A stretch of 45,107 nt of DNA. Source: Candidatus Zixiibacteriota bacterium. Its GTDB lineage: Bacteria > Zixibacteria > MSB-5A5 > GN15 > FEB-12. The DNA is taken from contig CP070777.1 in assembly GCA_020346225.1 (NCBI GenBank), positions 1,614,789 to 1,659,895 of the forward strand, in the 5' to 3' direction. A program made the position numbers and the translations under genes. Shown here piece by piece: positions 35,171 to 43,452 of the stretch (positions are counted from its first letter, which is position 1; the number at the start of each line of letters is the position of its first letter). The notes under the pieces are model-generated. The model had not been told where the DNA came from, did no database searches, and saw nothing but the letters and a program-made list of their open reading frames with translations.

Positions 35171-35836
35171 CTATGGAGTGGGCGGAAAGCCCGGCAGGTC
35201 GTTGTCGGGTGGGGCCTCGTCACCGCCACCGCCGGCGGCCAGCACCACGGCCCCGGCTACCAGCCCGACACCAAGACCGATTGCCCACCACTGTTTGTAC
35301 CAGGGCTTCTTGCCGTCACCGGATACCGGAACCACCTGGACGACCTCTTCGGCCTCCTCGTCGGGGAGCTCCTCTTTGACCTTGTCGGTGGCGGCTTCCA
35401 GGGCATCATCCTGCTTGTCCACCAGGACCTGGGCCTGCTCCATCATGGCTACGAATTCCGGCGACTTGATATCCAGATCGCCGCGCCAGTTGCGGAAAGC
35501 CTTGAAGGCGGCCACAAACTGCTCGATCACCAGATCCTGCTTCTGCTCGTCGTCGCGGATTTTCGCATAATACACCGCGGCCAGAAGCACGTGAGCATCG
35601 GCCTTAATCTGCAAATCCAGGTTCTCATCGGCCAGAAGCGTCTTCAACTCAACTTCGGCGCAGTCGTAGTTGGTTATCTTGAAATTGTAGCGTGCGTTCT
35701 CAATGGATGGGTTGTCTTTGTCGAAAGGACATTCGGGTGTTTGAGCCTGTACGAATTCAGGTAGTACCAGAGCCTGCAGAAACACAAGCAATACGAAGAT
35801 CGCCCCGGCTTTTAGTACACCGGCTCGTTTATACAT
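35171..35836 (-). CDS. Exported TPR-like protein with C-terminal membrane helix
   Basis: A 221-residue protein. A signal peptide (about 1-31, AGAIFVLLVFLQALVLPEFV) is followed by helical repeats (about 44-150) of TPR type (YNFKITNYDCAEVELKTLLA, KADAHVLLAAVYYAK), an acidic linker, and a C-terminal helix at about 183-203 (WWAIGLGVGLVAGAVVLAAG) ending in GGGGDEAPP. Many FCB proteins have this plan of periplasmic TPR plus glycine-rich anchor. A strong AAGGAGGT precedes the ATG. It starts 30 bases after the kinase stop, so it is probably co-transcribed with it and could be its periplasmic partner (inference). Confidence 0.7.
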   Translation of the reverse strand: MYKRAGVLKAGAIFVLLVFLQALVLPEFVQAQTPECPFDKDNPSIENARYNFKITNYDCAEVELKTLLADENLDLQIKADAHVLLAAVYYAKIRDDEQKQDLVIEQFVAAFKAFRNWRGDLDIKSPEFVAMMEQAQVLVDKQDDALEAATDKVKEELPDEEAEEVVQVVPVSGDGKKPWYKQWWAIGLGVGLVAGAVVLAAGGGGDEAPPDNDLPGFPPTP

Positions 35837-35866
35837 GTTACCTCCTTAAGTTTTAATGACCCCGGC

Positions 35867-37570
35867 TCACTGCGACCAGTATATGAGCAGAGGTACGATG
35901 TTGCCGCTTTCACCTCCCGAAAATTCCAGGGTGCCCTGCGCACTCTTCAGAATACTGCGGGGTCCCCCGCCGTATGGGAAAGTTACCATTGAATCTATTT
36001 TGGGAACGGCTTCTCCCTCAACATTGATGCCGACCAACTCCGCATCAACATTCCATGTTCCGGCCAGACATATAAGGTCAAGAACGGGAAACTCAGTGTA
36101 CCGACGCTGCCTCCCGTTCAGATTGATTTCCAGGAGGTTCTGCTCGGACGGCGGCAGCAGGGCCACCTGAATGCTCAGAGTGTCCCTGCCGACAAACTCG
36201 CGTTTCAATTCGTAAGTGATCCTGGCCGACTCCTCTGTCACCCGTAGCGTCTTCCGCAGCACGGGGTACTCCGGATGAACGATCTCCACCGTGTGCGAAC
36301 CGATCGCCGTTTCGAATGTGTTCCCCGGCGTCCGTCTCCTGCCGTCAACATAGAGGCTTCTCACCCCGTCCGGCTCTATCCGGATAGTCAGTTCGGGCCG
36401 CGTCGGGGCTTGTTCCACCGGCGGCGTCACCGGCTGCTCCGGCTGGGTCTGGGCCTGCTCAGTCGGCTGCGTTTCGGCCTGATCGGTAGCCGGCACCGAT
36501 GCTTCTTCCGTCGATGTTGCCGCCTCTTCAGGCTGCTCGAGCGGCTGCGCCTGGCTTTCATCCAGAACGACGGCCATGCTGTCGGCCGGGCCCTGGGCTT
36601 CCGTGGACTCGGCCGAACCGAGCCAACTGCCGACCAAACCGCGACCGAGGTAGACCCCGGCCGCCACCACCACAACCACCAGCGCGGCCAGCAGGACACG
36701 GCTGATCTTCTTCTTCGGCTCAACGAAGACCTCTTTGAGGTCGCGCAGGTCGGAGGCCATCTCGCCCGCCGTCTGGTACCGCTGGGTCGGGTCCGGATGA
36801 GTAGCTTTTTTCAGTATATAGCGAAGCTGCGGTGACAGCCGCCGCGAGTGAATCCCGCCCCACTCCTCCAGGCTGGGCGAAACCGGGTTGCGATAAGGCA
36901 TACTGTTGGTGGCAAAATTGAACAGCGTAATGCCCATCTCGTAAACATCGCTGAGAAAAGGATTGTAAGAACTCTCGCCGGTTTGCCGCTCGGGAGCCGC
37001 AAACATCGGAGTCAGTGCCTGGTAGCCCGTCTTGGTTCGGTCGCCGCCGACTTCCTTGGCGATGCCGAAATCAATCAGGTACACGTGCCGGTTCCGGTCA
37101 ATCAGGACGTTGGCCGGCTTTATGTCCCGGTGGGCGATTTTCTTGTCGTGGGCGTAAGAAATGGCATCGGTGACCGACCGGGCCACATTGATGAACAGGT
37201 CGGCGTCCAACGCCCCCACCTCCCGAAGAATAGTCGAACCGTCACGGCCGTCGATGTATTGCACCACCAGTGCCCCTTCGTCGGGCAAAAAGTCAATGAC
37301 GCGGGAGATATTGGGATGATCCAGCATGCACAGGATCCGGGCCTCGCGGTCGAACCGGGCTCTTTCCTGGACACGCTTGAAGAACTTTATTACCAGGCGC
37401 TGCTCGACAAGGTTGAGATTATAGGCATCGTATACTTCACCGAAGCCGCCGCCGCCGATGTAGCCGCGGATTTTATATTTGCCTCCGATTTCCCAACCGA
37501 TAATCCCCAGCGGGTCGGCATTAATCGGTCCACTTGAGTCATCAAACGGCTGCGTCTTATCGACTTCCAT
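35867..37570 (-). CDS. Membrane Ser/Thr protein kinase with PEGA-like C-terminal domain
   Basis: A 567-residue kinase. The ATG at 37570 is used because GGAG lies 9 bases upstream and the kinase fold starts soon after; a longer frame upstream has no such support. The catalytic domain (about 32-280) has the glycine loop IGGGGFGEVYDA, Lys62 in LVIKFF, HRDIKPANVLID (Asp149, Asn154), DFG (167-169) and APER (192-195). One membrane helix lies at about 292-313, then a Glu/Gln/Pro-rich linker and a PEGA-like beta domain (about 393-455, with IEPDGVRSLYVDG and HTVEIVHPEYP). T6SS loci often carry such a kinase (PpkA) to license assembly, but no phosphatase or FHA protein was recognised here. It is the first gene of the minus-strand run. 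Confidence 0.92.
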   Translation of the reverse strand: MEVDKTQPFDDSSGPINADPLGIIGWEIGGKYKIRGYIGGGGFGEVYDAYNLNLVEQRLVIKFFKRVQERARFDREARILCMLDHPNISRVIDFLPDEGALVVQYIDGRDGSTILREVGALDADLFINVARSVTDAISYAHDKKIAHRDIKPANVLIDRNRHVYLIDFGIAKEVGGDRTKTGYQALTPMFAAPERQTGESSYNPFLSDVYEMGITLFNFATNSMPYRNPVSPSLEEWGGIHSRRLSPQLRYILKKATHPDPTQRYQTAGEMASDLRDLKEVFVEPKKKISRVLLAALVVVVVAAGVYLGRGLVGSWLGSAESTEAQGPADSMAVVLDESQAQPLEQPEEAATSTEEASVPATDQAETQPTEQAQTQPEQPVTPPVEQAPTRPELTIRIEPDGVRSLYVDGRRRTPGNTFETAIGSHTVEIVHPEYPVLRKTLRVTEESARITYELKREFVGRDTLSIQVALLPPSEQNLLEINLNGRQRRYTEFPVLDLICLAGTWNVDAELVGINVEGEAVPKIDSMVTFPYGGGPRSILKSAQGTLEFSGGESGNIVPLLIYWSQ

Positions 37571-37683
37571 CGAGGCTTTCTCCCTGCGACGCCGACGCCC
37601 CACGACCAATGAGGCAATTAGAGGCGGATTGCGTTGACACTCTCGGCGACGGGCATGCAGCACCACACGATAACTGCGGAAAA

Positions 37684-37713
37684 AATATAAGACATGTTGT
37701 GTTGCACTGGCAA
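37684..37713 (-). promoter_or_regulatory. Candidate promoter for the kinase gene
   Basis: On the minus strand TTGCCA (37708-37713), an 18-base spacer, then TATATT (37684-37689), five of six matches in each box. It is about 110 bases upstream of the kinase ATG and downstream of the terminator at 37780-37809, so it can start transcription on its own. Confidence 0.55.
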
Positions 37714-37779
37714 GCAATAAATTGAAAACGCGATAGAAATGACCTACCGGAGAGAGACTTAGGAAGAGGTGACAGGCCC

Positions 37780-37809
37780 AAAACGGAGAAAGGCCCCCTG
37801 CTTTCTCCG
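37780..37809 (-). terminator. Intrinsic terminator upstream of the kinase, with possible anti-terminator
   Basis: On the minus strand CGGAGAAAG (37801-37809) pairs perfectly with CTTTCTCCG (37784-37792) around an 8-base loop and is followed by TTTT (37780-37783). A competing helix is possible: GGCCCTC (minus strand, 37811-37817) can pair with GGGGGCC (37792-37798), which would trap one terminator arm in its loop. Confidence 0.7.
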
Positions 37810-38241
37810 AGAGGGCCAATTCAACTGCGGCCTCTAAAATTCTGTGAATTTTACAGCATGCGGCGGACCTGCGCCGAGTCATCTGTAACACCGCCACGCC
37901 GCTTATACCGGGAGGGCCTTCCCGACGCACCGTCGAGACGTACCAATGCCGCGGCATAAAAAAGCGTGGGATGAAGGCACCTCGTCTCGCCGCAAATCCC
38001 GCAGCTTGCTCCGGCCCGAGCGCAGCCGAGCGCTTCGGTTGGGAAGGCACGTCCGCGGCTCAAGCTGCCATAGATACGCCGGCCACCCCTGAGCCGTTTG
38101 TCCCTTACTCCTGTCACAGCCGCCCGGACGTCCCCGTTGCCTCGCGTAACTGGCTCTGTGGCAATTGCTTGAGCCTCATCCCGGGGAGGCTCCGTGGGCG
38201 AACGGCGCCGGCCCGGCCAAGACTCTTGTCTGGCCCCCATT
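37780..38241 (-). ncRNA. Candidate structured RNA or attenuated leader, about 460 bases
   Basis: A near-consensus promoter (38247-38275) and an intrinsic terminator (37780-37809) bracket about 460 GC-rich bases on the minus strand. The interval is unusually GC-rich compared with both ends. The frame inside it, starting at the first ATG at 38240, is Arg/Gly/Ala-rich with no ribosome site and does not look like protein. Motifs of RNase P (GAGGAAAGTCC), tmRNA (GGUUCGAAUCC and CCA end) and cobalamin riboswitches are absent. It may be an independent RNA or a leader of the kinase/T6SS genes. Confidence 0.45.
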
Positions 38242-38246
38242 AATTG

Positions 38247-38275
38247 ACTATACTTCGGCAATCATAGACTCTCAA
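38247..38275 (-). promoter_or_regulatory. Strong sigma-70-like promoter for the candidate RNA
   Basis: On the minus strand TTGAGA (38270-38275), a 17-base spacer, and TATAGT (38247-38252): five of six matches in each box with ideal spacing. The predicted start is at about 38240. The same region lies just upstream of the plus-strand flavin-reductase gene, whose own promoter was not clearly found. Confidence 0.65.
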
Positions 38276-38318
38276 ATCAGCCCGCACCCTGGCGGGTCAG
38301 TTGTACGGGAGGAATCCT

Positions 38319-38885
38319 ATGAAGAAGTCTCTCGGCGCCAAGTCGCTCATCTACCCCACCCCGGTCTGGGTAATCGGCACTTATGACAAGGAAGGCAAAC
38401 CCAACGTCATGACCGCCGCCTGGGGAGGCGTCTGCTGCTCCGACCCGCCCTGCGTGGGTGTATCGCTGAGGAAGGCCACCTACAGCTACGGGAGTATAGT
38501 TGAGCGCCAGGCCTTCACCGTCAACGTCCCTTCCGACGCTCACGTGCGGGAGGCCGATTACTTCGGGATCGCCTCCGGCCGCAACAGCGACAAGTTCTCG
38601 GTCTCGGGGTTGACACCGGTAAAGAGTGAACTGGTCGATGCGCCCTATGTCGAGGAGTTTCCCATGGTGCTCGAATGCAAGCTCCTCCACACCATCGAAA
38701 TCGGTCTCCACACCCAGTTTATCGGCCAGATCATGGATGTGAAGATCGACGACGCCGTGACCGGCAAGGGCGGTCTGCCGGACATGCTCAAGGTCCGGCC
38801 GATGGTCTTCGCCCCGACCGTGCGCAAGTACTACGGCATCGGCAAAAGCCTCGGCAAAGGCTACTCGGTCGGCAAATCGTTTTAG
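38319..38885 (+). CDS. Flavin reductase-like FMN-binding protein
   Basis: A 188-residue protein of the flavin-reductase-like (split-barrel) family. The ATG at 38319 is preferred over an upstream TTG because GGGAGG lies just before it. Typical features: start [54 protein letters not shown], and GSG-like [12 protein letters not shown]. It probably binds FMN and may act as an oxidoreductase or pass flavin to a partner; substrate unknown. It stands alone on the plus strand and its stop overlaps the stop of the convergent protease gene (38882-38885). Confidence 0.88.
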   Translation: MKKSLGAKSLIYPTPVWVIGTYDKEGKPNVMTAAWGGVCCSDPPCVGVSLRKATYSYGSIVERQAFTVNVPSDAHVREADYFGIASGRNSDKFSVSGLTPVKSELVDAPYVEEFPMVLECKLLHTIEIGLHTQFIGQIMDVKIDDAVTGKGGLPDMLKVRPMVFAPTVRKYYGIGKSLGKGYSVGKSF

Positions 38886-40174
38886 TCCGCGGGCTGCGCC
38901 GCTACAAACCTGGTTAAAAGCTCCCCGACGGCGTCCTTGTGCACCGCGAATTCCATCATTTTCAGCCGCACGTAATCGTCACGGTAGAACATGTACCCGA
39001 TGTGTCGGCCCCAGTGGCCGCGCTTCGATGATTCCTTTACCAGGAACCAGTCGCGACCGTCAAGCTCGGTATAGCCGACCAGATGCACCCCGTGATCATC
39101 GGTCGTGCTCCCCGCGAACATCCGGTACTCGCGCGAATTCTGGTTGATGTACTCCTGCGGAATATCGAAATCAGGCACGATCGCGGCATCCATCAGCCCG
39201 TTGAGACCCGCCTCGGAAATATCGCCGCCCAACGCTATCGTGTAGCCGCCTTTGATGGCGTTCTTGAGTGCATCGTACCACGCATCCAGAGGCACATTGT
39301 AATACGTGCTGTCGAACCACCAGTTGTCGGGCACATCGAACGGTCCCAGGGTGTAGAAGGGAAACTCCAGGGTGGACATGATGCACACGTAGTCATCGAA
39401 GTCCAATTTCAGAACCTCGTCGAGAAACGTCTTCGGCGAATATGTCTTGCCCTCATATTCAAACGATGACGGCGGCCGGCCCATATGCTTGTTCATAATG
39501 AGCTTGACCGACTCTATTACCTGCGTTTCGTCCCACTGGTCGGCACCACAGACAAACCGCAGGAACTCTCTGATCTCGTCGTCCATCTCCTCGTGGTCAT
39601 GACGCGGATCGCTGATATATCCGGGATATACATCGAGCGGTACCGCCCCGTAGGTTTTCATCACGCGAAAGACGGCGTTACTTTCCGAGCCGGCCGTCAC
39701 TCGTGACTTACCGCGCTCGTTCACAAAACGCCGCGTTTTGTCCAGCCACTCGTAATAGACGGTGTGCATCTCCGACAGCCGCACCTGCCTGCCGTGAAGG
39801 CGGGCGACCTCCGATTCGAGAAACGATGTCGTCGAGAAACTCCAGCACGTTCCCGTCCAGTACTGGCGCGTCGGCGGAAAGTGGAACTGCGACTGAAAAA
39901 CATCGGGCGATTCCGGCATCGTTATGCCGGTCAGGTCACATTTGATCCACCGCTGGTTCTTTCTCTCGGACTCATCCTGTTCCTCCTGCCGATCCCTGAT
40001 GGCATCGGTTACGCTGTCTCTGGCCTCCTGTCTTGCCTTGCGCAGCTCCCGAATAGCCTCGCTTACCTCGTCGAGAGGCTTGGGAACGTACTTGACCGTG
40101 TCGCTCTGGGCCGCCGCCGGCGCCGCCAGTAGCATTGTCACCAGGACACTGATTGTCACCTTCCTCTTGAGCAT
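38882..40174 (-). CDS. Exported C1B-like cysteine protease (bleomycin hydrolase-like)
   Basis: A 430-residue protein with a signal peptide ([24 protein letters not shown]), a coiled-coil region (about 30-75) and a papain-fold catalytic part. Cys110 lies in [12 protein letters not shown], with Gln104 as the oxyanion residue, and His361 in [10 protein letters not shown]. The third position, normally Asn in an NSWG-type motif, reads [13 protein letters not shown], so Glu381 appears to replace it. Bleomycin hydrolases (C1B) are usually cytoplasmic aminopeptidases of about 450 residues, so export is notable though seen in this part of the bacterial tree. GGAGG precedes the ATG. It follows the C69 dipeptidase gene by 34 bases, suggesting a two-gene peptide-degrading operon. 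Confidence 0.85.
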   Translation of the reverse strand: MLKRKVTISVLVTMLLAAPAAAQSDTVKYVPKPLDEVSEAIRELRKARQEARDSVTDAIRDRQEEQDESERKNQRWIKCDLTGITMPESPDVFQSQFHFPPTRQYWTGTCWSFSTTSFLESEVARLHGRQVRLSEMHTVYYEWLDKTRRFVNERGKSRVTAGSESNAVFRVMKTYGAVPLDVYPGYISDPRHDHEEMDDEIREFLRFVCGADQWDETQVIESVKLIMNKHMGRPPSSFEYEGKTYSPKTFLDEVLKLDFDDYVCIMSTLEFPFYTLGPFDVPDNWWFDSTYYNVPLDAWYDALKNAIKGGYTIALGGDISEAGLNGLMDAAIVPDFDIPQEYINQNSREYRMFAGSTTDDHGVHLVGYTELDGRDWFLVKESSKRGHWGRHIGYMFYRDDYVRLKMMEFAVHKDAVGELLTRFVAAQPAD

Positions 40175-40208
40175 ATCCTGACCTCCGCTGTTTTGCCTCG
40201 TTCCCGGC

Positions 40209-41852
40209 TCAATCTATCAGCTTCCAGTCCGCCGTCAGCGAATCCGCCTGCGGCAGGTGGTATTTATCCGGGTTATCTTTGATTACTTCCTTCAGCCAGC
40301 ACTCAGGGTAACCTTTGTCCTTGGGCCGGCCTTCTTCGTTCTTCATATATCCGTCATTGTACTCGGTGATCAGGCGTTCCCCCAGCTCCCGCCATCGCCG
40401 GACCACCCGTTCGCCCTGACCGACCGAGTAATTGGTCAGATACACAGCGGCGCGGCCCGGGTCCGACTTGTACAACTTCAGGGCCGTCTCGTCTATTACA
40501 GGCTGCTCGATAATGCAGACATCTTCGAGTTCGCTCTGCACCGCCTGTATCTCCGGCATCATGAATGAATATGCGAGGTTCGCGAAATTGGAAACGAAAT
40601 TGAACACCCACCAGGCCGATTCCCACGAGAACTCGCCCAGTTCGCCGACCGTATACGGCCTGGGTACCGTGTCGATGCCGCAATAGAGCGGAACATAGCA
40701 GGTCATATAGGTATCATCTACGCCATACCATAGCACCCCGCCGACGGGATCGGGCAGCCACGAACGCGACTGCGAAACGAATGAAAAACCTGTCTGCTGG
40801 GTTGATATGGCTCTTTCCCAGCCGTACTGGACACTGTCAACCGTCCACTTGAGCGGTCGCCACCGATAAGGCGAGCCGTAAGGTCCGGCGTCCACGTTCT
40901 TGGTCAGATCGAACTCGGTCCCCTCGTAGTGGTCCCGCATCAGGTCGAATACGTCGGACAGCGACAGTTTCTTATCCGGTTTGATCCAGAGCGGGTAGGG
41001 CTCGGCGCCTTTGACGGCCCGGTGGTAGGCGGGCGAGAAATTCTCTGATGGCGCCGCCCGGCGAAACAGGCTCCACACTCTTGCTTCACAGAACCTGAGA
41101 TTCTCCGGTGTTTCGGGGCAGTAGGCGTCGCAATACCGGAACGGCTCTCCGGAGGTGGGGTCGTAGTAGCCCTTTTCAACAGCGAATGAAATAACGTTGT
41201 CGGAGTAGAGACAGTTGTCCGGGTCATCGAGAGGAAACTCGCCGATGCGGGCTTTATTGGCGTGCGCCGAGATATACCCGTCCGGCACTTTCACCGCCAC
41301 CCACTCGGCGCCCGTGCCGCCCGGACCGGGACCGATTATCTCCAGTATCCATGCCTCATCGGGGTCGGCAATCGAGATCGATTCCCCCGTCGACCGATAA
41401 CCGTACTCCGCTACCAGATCCGTCATGACCTGGATCGCCTCGCGCGCCGTCCGCGCCCGCTCGAGCGCCAGCGTCATAAGGTCCCAGTAGTGCAGAAGTC
41501 CGTCGGGGTTTTTCAGTTCCTTGCGTCCGTCAAAGGTCGTCTCGCCTACCACCAGCTGATGCTCGTTCATCAGGTGAACCACCGCATGGGTGTGCTCCGC
41601 CTGGGCGACCATACCACGTATACTGCCCCCCCAGTCCTTGATTTCGACGGAATCACCCGGCTTGTGATCGGCGGCCGGCGTGTACTCCAGATGCGGATGA
41701 AACTCGCCATCACAGGTGTACGTGATCATAACGGAACCGTCGGCCGACGCTCCCTTGGTCACGAGAAGACTCGTGCAGGCGTCGATCCGGCCACCCAAAA
41801 ATAGAACGGCTGCAAGAAGGCATATGGATGCAGTGCGGCGTTGCTTGATCAT
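40209..41852 (-). CDS. Exported C69-family dipeptidase
   Basis: A 547-residue protein of the C69 (PepD-like) family of N-terminal nucleophile hydrolases. The signal peptide ends in GGRIDA, and cleavage before Cys26 (CTSLLVTKGASADGS) would expose that cysteine as the nucleophile, replacing the propeptide self-cleavage used by cytoplasmic members. Family blocks follow: MNEHQLVVGETTFDGR, ALERARTAREAIQVM, SISIADPDEAWILEIIG, ISAHANKARIGEF, and later FSFVSQSRSWLPDPVGGVLW. It is likely periplasmic or secreted and cleaves dipeptides. It heads an operon with the C1B-like protease and has a promoter at 41891-41919. Confidence 0.9.
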   Translation of the reverse strand: MIKQRRTASICLLAAVLFLGGRIDACTSLLVTKGASADGSVMITYTCDGEFHPHLEYTPAADHKPGDSVEIKDWGGSIRGMVAQAEHTHAVVHLMNEHQLVVGETTFDGRKELKNPDGLLHYWDLMTLALERARTAREAIQVMTDLVAEYGYRSTGESISIADPDEAWILEIIGPGPGGTGAEWVAVKVPDGYISAHANKARIGEFPLDDPDNCLYSDNVISFAVEKGYYDPTSGEPFRYCDAYCPETPENLRFCEARVWSLFRRAAPSENFSPAYHRAVKGAEPYPLWIKPDKKLSLSDVFDLMRDHYEGTEFDLTKNVDAGPYGSPYRWRPLKWTVDSVQYGWERAISTQQTGFSFVSQSRSWLPDPVGGVLWYGVDDTYMTCYVPLYCGIDTVPRPYTVGELGEFSWESAWWVFNFVSNFANLAYSFMMPEIQAVQSELEDVCIIEQPVIDETALKLYKSDPGRAAVYLTNYSVGQGERVVRRWRELGERLITEYNDGYMKNEEGRPKDKGYPECWLKEVIKDNPDKYHLPQADSLTADWKLID

Positions 41853-41890
41853 CTTCCCAACCTTTCTCTATTTGTGCTGTGATTGGCCTC

Positions 41891-41919
41891 ATTTTACGCA
41901 ATCACGGCGGTGTTCACAA
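41891..41919 (-). promoter_or_regulatory. Candidate promoter and operator of the dipeptidase operon
   Basis: On the minus strand TTGTGA (41914-41919), a 17-base spacer and TAAAAT (41891-41896). An inverted repeat GTGATTG (41879-41885) / CAATCAC (41899-41905) straddles the -10 box and could be a regulator site. The start lies about 35 bases before the ATG at 41852, which has GGGAAG upstream. Confidence 0.45.
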
Positions 41920-42017
41920 GAAAAAACAGCCTGACTGCCGCCGATGGCCCTGTTTCTATCCCTTGCCCCCGTTGCTCCGATAGCTTACCTTGTTTGAGAT
42001 ATCAAATTGAGTTGTCT

Positions 42018-43352
42018 ATGACCGTGCTTCACGCCATCTATCTTGTTGTCGGCGCCCTGGTCTGTGTCTTCCTGGAGCTTCTGGCGATCAGCTCCCTGCG
42101 CGAAGACCAGTTGCGCGCCGCCACCATCTCCTCCACGCTGTTCATCTTCTTCGCCCTGATATGGTTCGGAGGATACTTCGTCCTTTCGCCTCCGGATACC
42201 ATCCTGACTCTGTTTTCGGTGCTGGCCGTGGTCTTCTTCGTCCTGTACTTCGCCCCTCTCGGTTCCAACAGAGAAATACGCATCGGGTCCATCACCGAAC
42301 GGTTTGATGAGCGCGACGTGATCTTTTCCCGCGAAGAGTATCTCCCTGAAACGGCCGAGTACATCCGCTACTATGCCATGAAGCCGGAGTACAAAGAGAT
42401 CGACGACAGGATGCGTAAACTCCCCGAGTTGCTGGAGCCGGGCGGCCGTTTTTACGACGCCGAAGTGTCCGGTCGCATCGACGCCGTCTTCCGGCAGATA
42501 GAAAAGCTGACAACGGCGGTCGACGGCGAAACTTCCGGTCAATGCCGGGAGATCGACGCGGTCGCCATGACCCACACCATCAAACAGATGGTACGCGACC
42601 TCGGAGCCGACGAGGTCGGCATCGCCGTGCTCAACCCCATGTTTGTCTACTCCCATGTGGGCCGCGGACCGGAAAAGTGGAGCGCACCGATCATTAACAA
42701 TCACCGGTTCGCCGTCGCCTTTACCGTGGAGATGCGATACGCAGCCGTGTCTGCCGCGCCCCTTCTGCCGATAACCGAGGAAACCGCTGACCGGTACCTG
42801 CGCGCCGCCCGGATCTCCATCGAACTGGCCGATCACATTCGCGCGCTTGGTTACCCGGCCCGCGCCCATATCTCCGGAAGCAACTACCAGATCATTTTGC
42901 CGCCGGTGGCACATGATGCCGGCCTGGGAGAACTCGGCCGCCACGGTTACCTCATATCACCGAAATTCGGCCCCCGCATCCGCCTGGGCGCCGTTACCAC
43001 CGATCTGCCTCTGGTCGCGGACAAACCGGTGTCATTCGGTGTCCAGAATTTCTGTGCCCGGTGCCTCAAGTGCGCCGTCAACTGCCCGGCCGGCGCGATT
43101 CCCGCCGCGGGGAAAACGGAGGTTCGCGGTGTCGAAAAGTGGCCGTTGAATCCGGAGCAGTGCTTTCACTACTGGCGCGTTATCGGCACCGACTGCGGTC
43201 TTTGCATGAAGGTTTGCCCGTACAGTCATCCGCCCACTTTCGTGCACAACGCGGTGCGAGCCGCCATCCGGCGCTCTTCCTTCGCGCGCCGATTCTCGAT
43301 ATGGGCGGATGACCTGCTCTATGGTAAAAAACCGCCCCTCCCCCGCCCCTGA
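42018..43352 (+). CDS. Reductive-dehalogenase-like iron-sulfur protein with N-terminal membrane helices
   Basis: A 444-residue protein. The ATG at 42018 is chosen over an earlier start at 41883 because the first membrane helix begins right after it; the ribosome site is weak. Three helices lie at about 4-25, 36-57 and 61-79 and there is no Tat signal. The C-terminal part resembles reductive dehalogenases: cluster one CARCLKCAVNCP (Cys346, 349, 352, 356), then CFHYWRVIGTDCGLCMKVCP for cluster two. These enzymes use a corrinoid and two 4Fe-4S clusters; a class with N-terminal membrane helices has been reported from genome surveys. The preceding part (GYPARAHISGSNYQIILPPV and LGELGRHGYLISPKFGPRIR) also fits. 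Dehalogenation is not shown; a redox role for the neighbouring corrinoid enzyme is possible. Confidence 0.85.
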   Translation: MTVLHAIYLVVGALVCVFLELLAISSLREDQLRAATISSTLFIFFALIWFGGYFVLSPPDTILTLFSVLAVVFFVLYFAPLGSNREIRIGSITERFDERDVIFSREEYLPETAEYIRYYAMKPEYKEIDDRMRKLPELLEPGGRFYDAEVSGRIDAVFRQIEKLTTAVDGETSGQCREIDAVAMTHTIKQMVRDLGADEVGIAVLNPMFVYSHVGRGPEKWSAPIINNHRFAVAFTVEMRYAAVSAAPLLPITEETADRYLRAARISIELADHIRALGYPARAHISGSNYQIILPPVAHDAGLGELGRHGYLISPKFGPRIRLGAVTTDLPLVADKPVSFGVQNFCARCLKCAVNCPAGAIPAAGKTEVRGVEKWPLNPEQCFHYWRVIGTDCGLCMKVCPYSHPPTFVHNAVRAAIRRSSFARRFSIWADDLLYGKKPPLPRP

Positions 43353-43452
43353 GTCGGCCGGCTATAAATGGCTTGCCTGCCGAACAGGCGACTCTTAGCT
43401 TACCGATACGGTAAACCACAAACGACCGCCGCCGATAATGGAGGACCGCATC

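Noticed and set aside
37735-37760. Cyclic di-GMP riboswitch (GGTAGGT near the minus-strand leader)
   Set aside because: Only a few bases match; the rest of the GEMM consensus is absent.
37851-38240. Minus-strand frame of about 129 codons in the candidate RNA
   Set aside because: Arg/Gly/Ala-rich, no ribosome site, starts at the predicted transcription start, no family resemblance.
37810-38241. RNase P RNA, tmRNA or cobalamin riboswitch
   Set aside because: The size is right for the first two, but the conserved core motifs and the tmRNA CCA end are missing; short likenesses to a cobalamin riboswitch (GGGAAGG) do not extend to the rest of the consensus.
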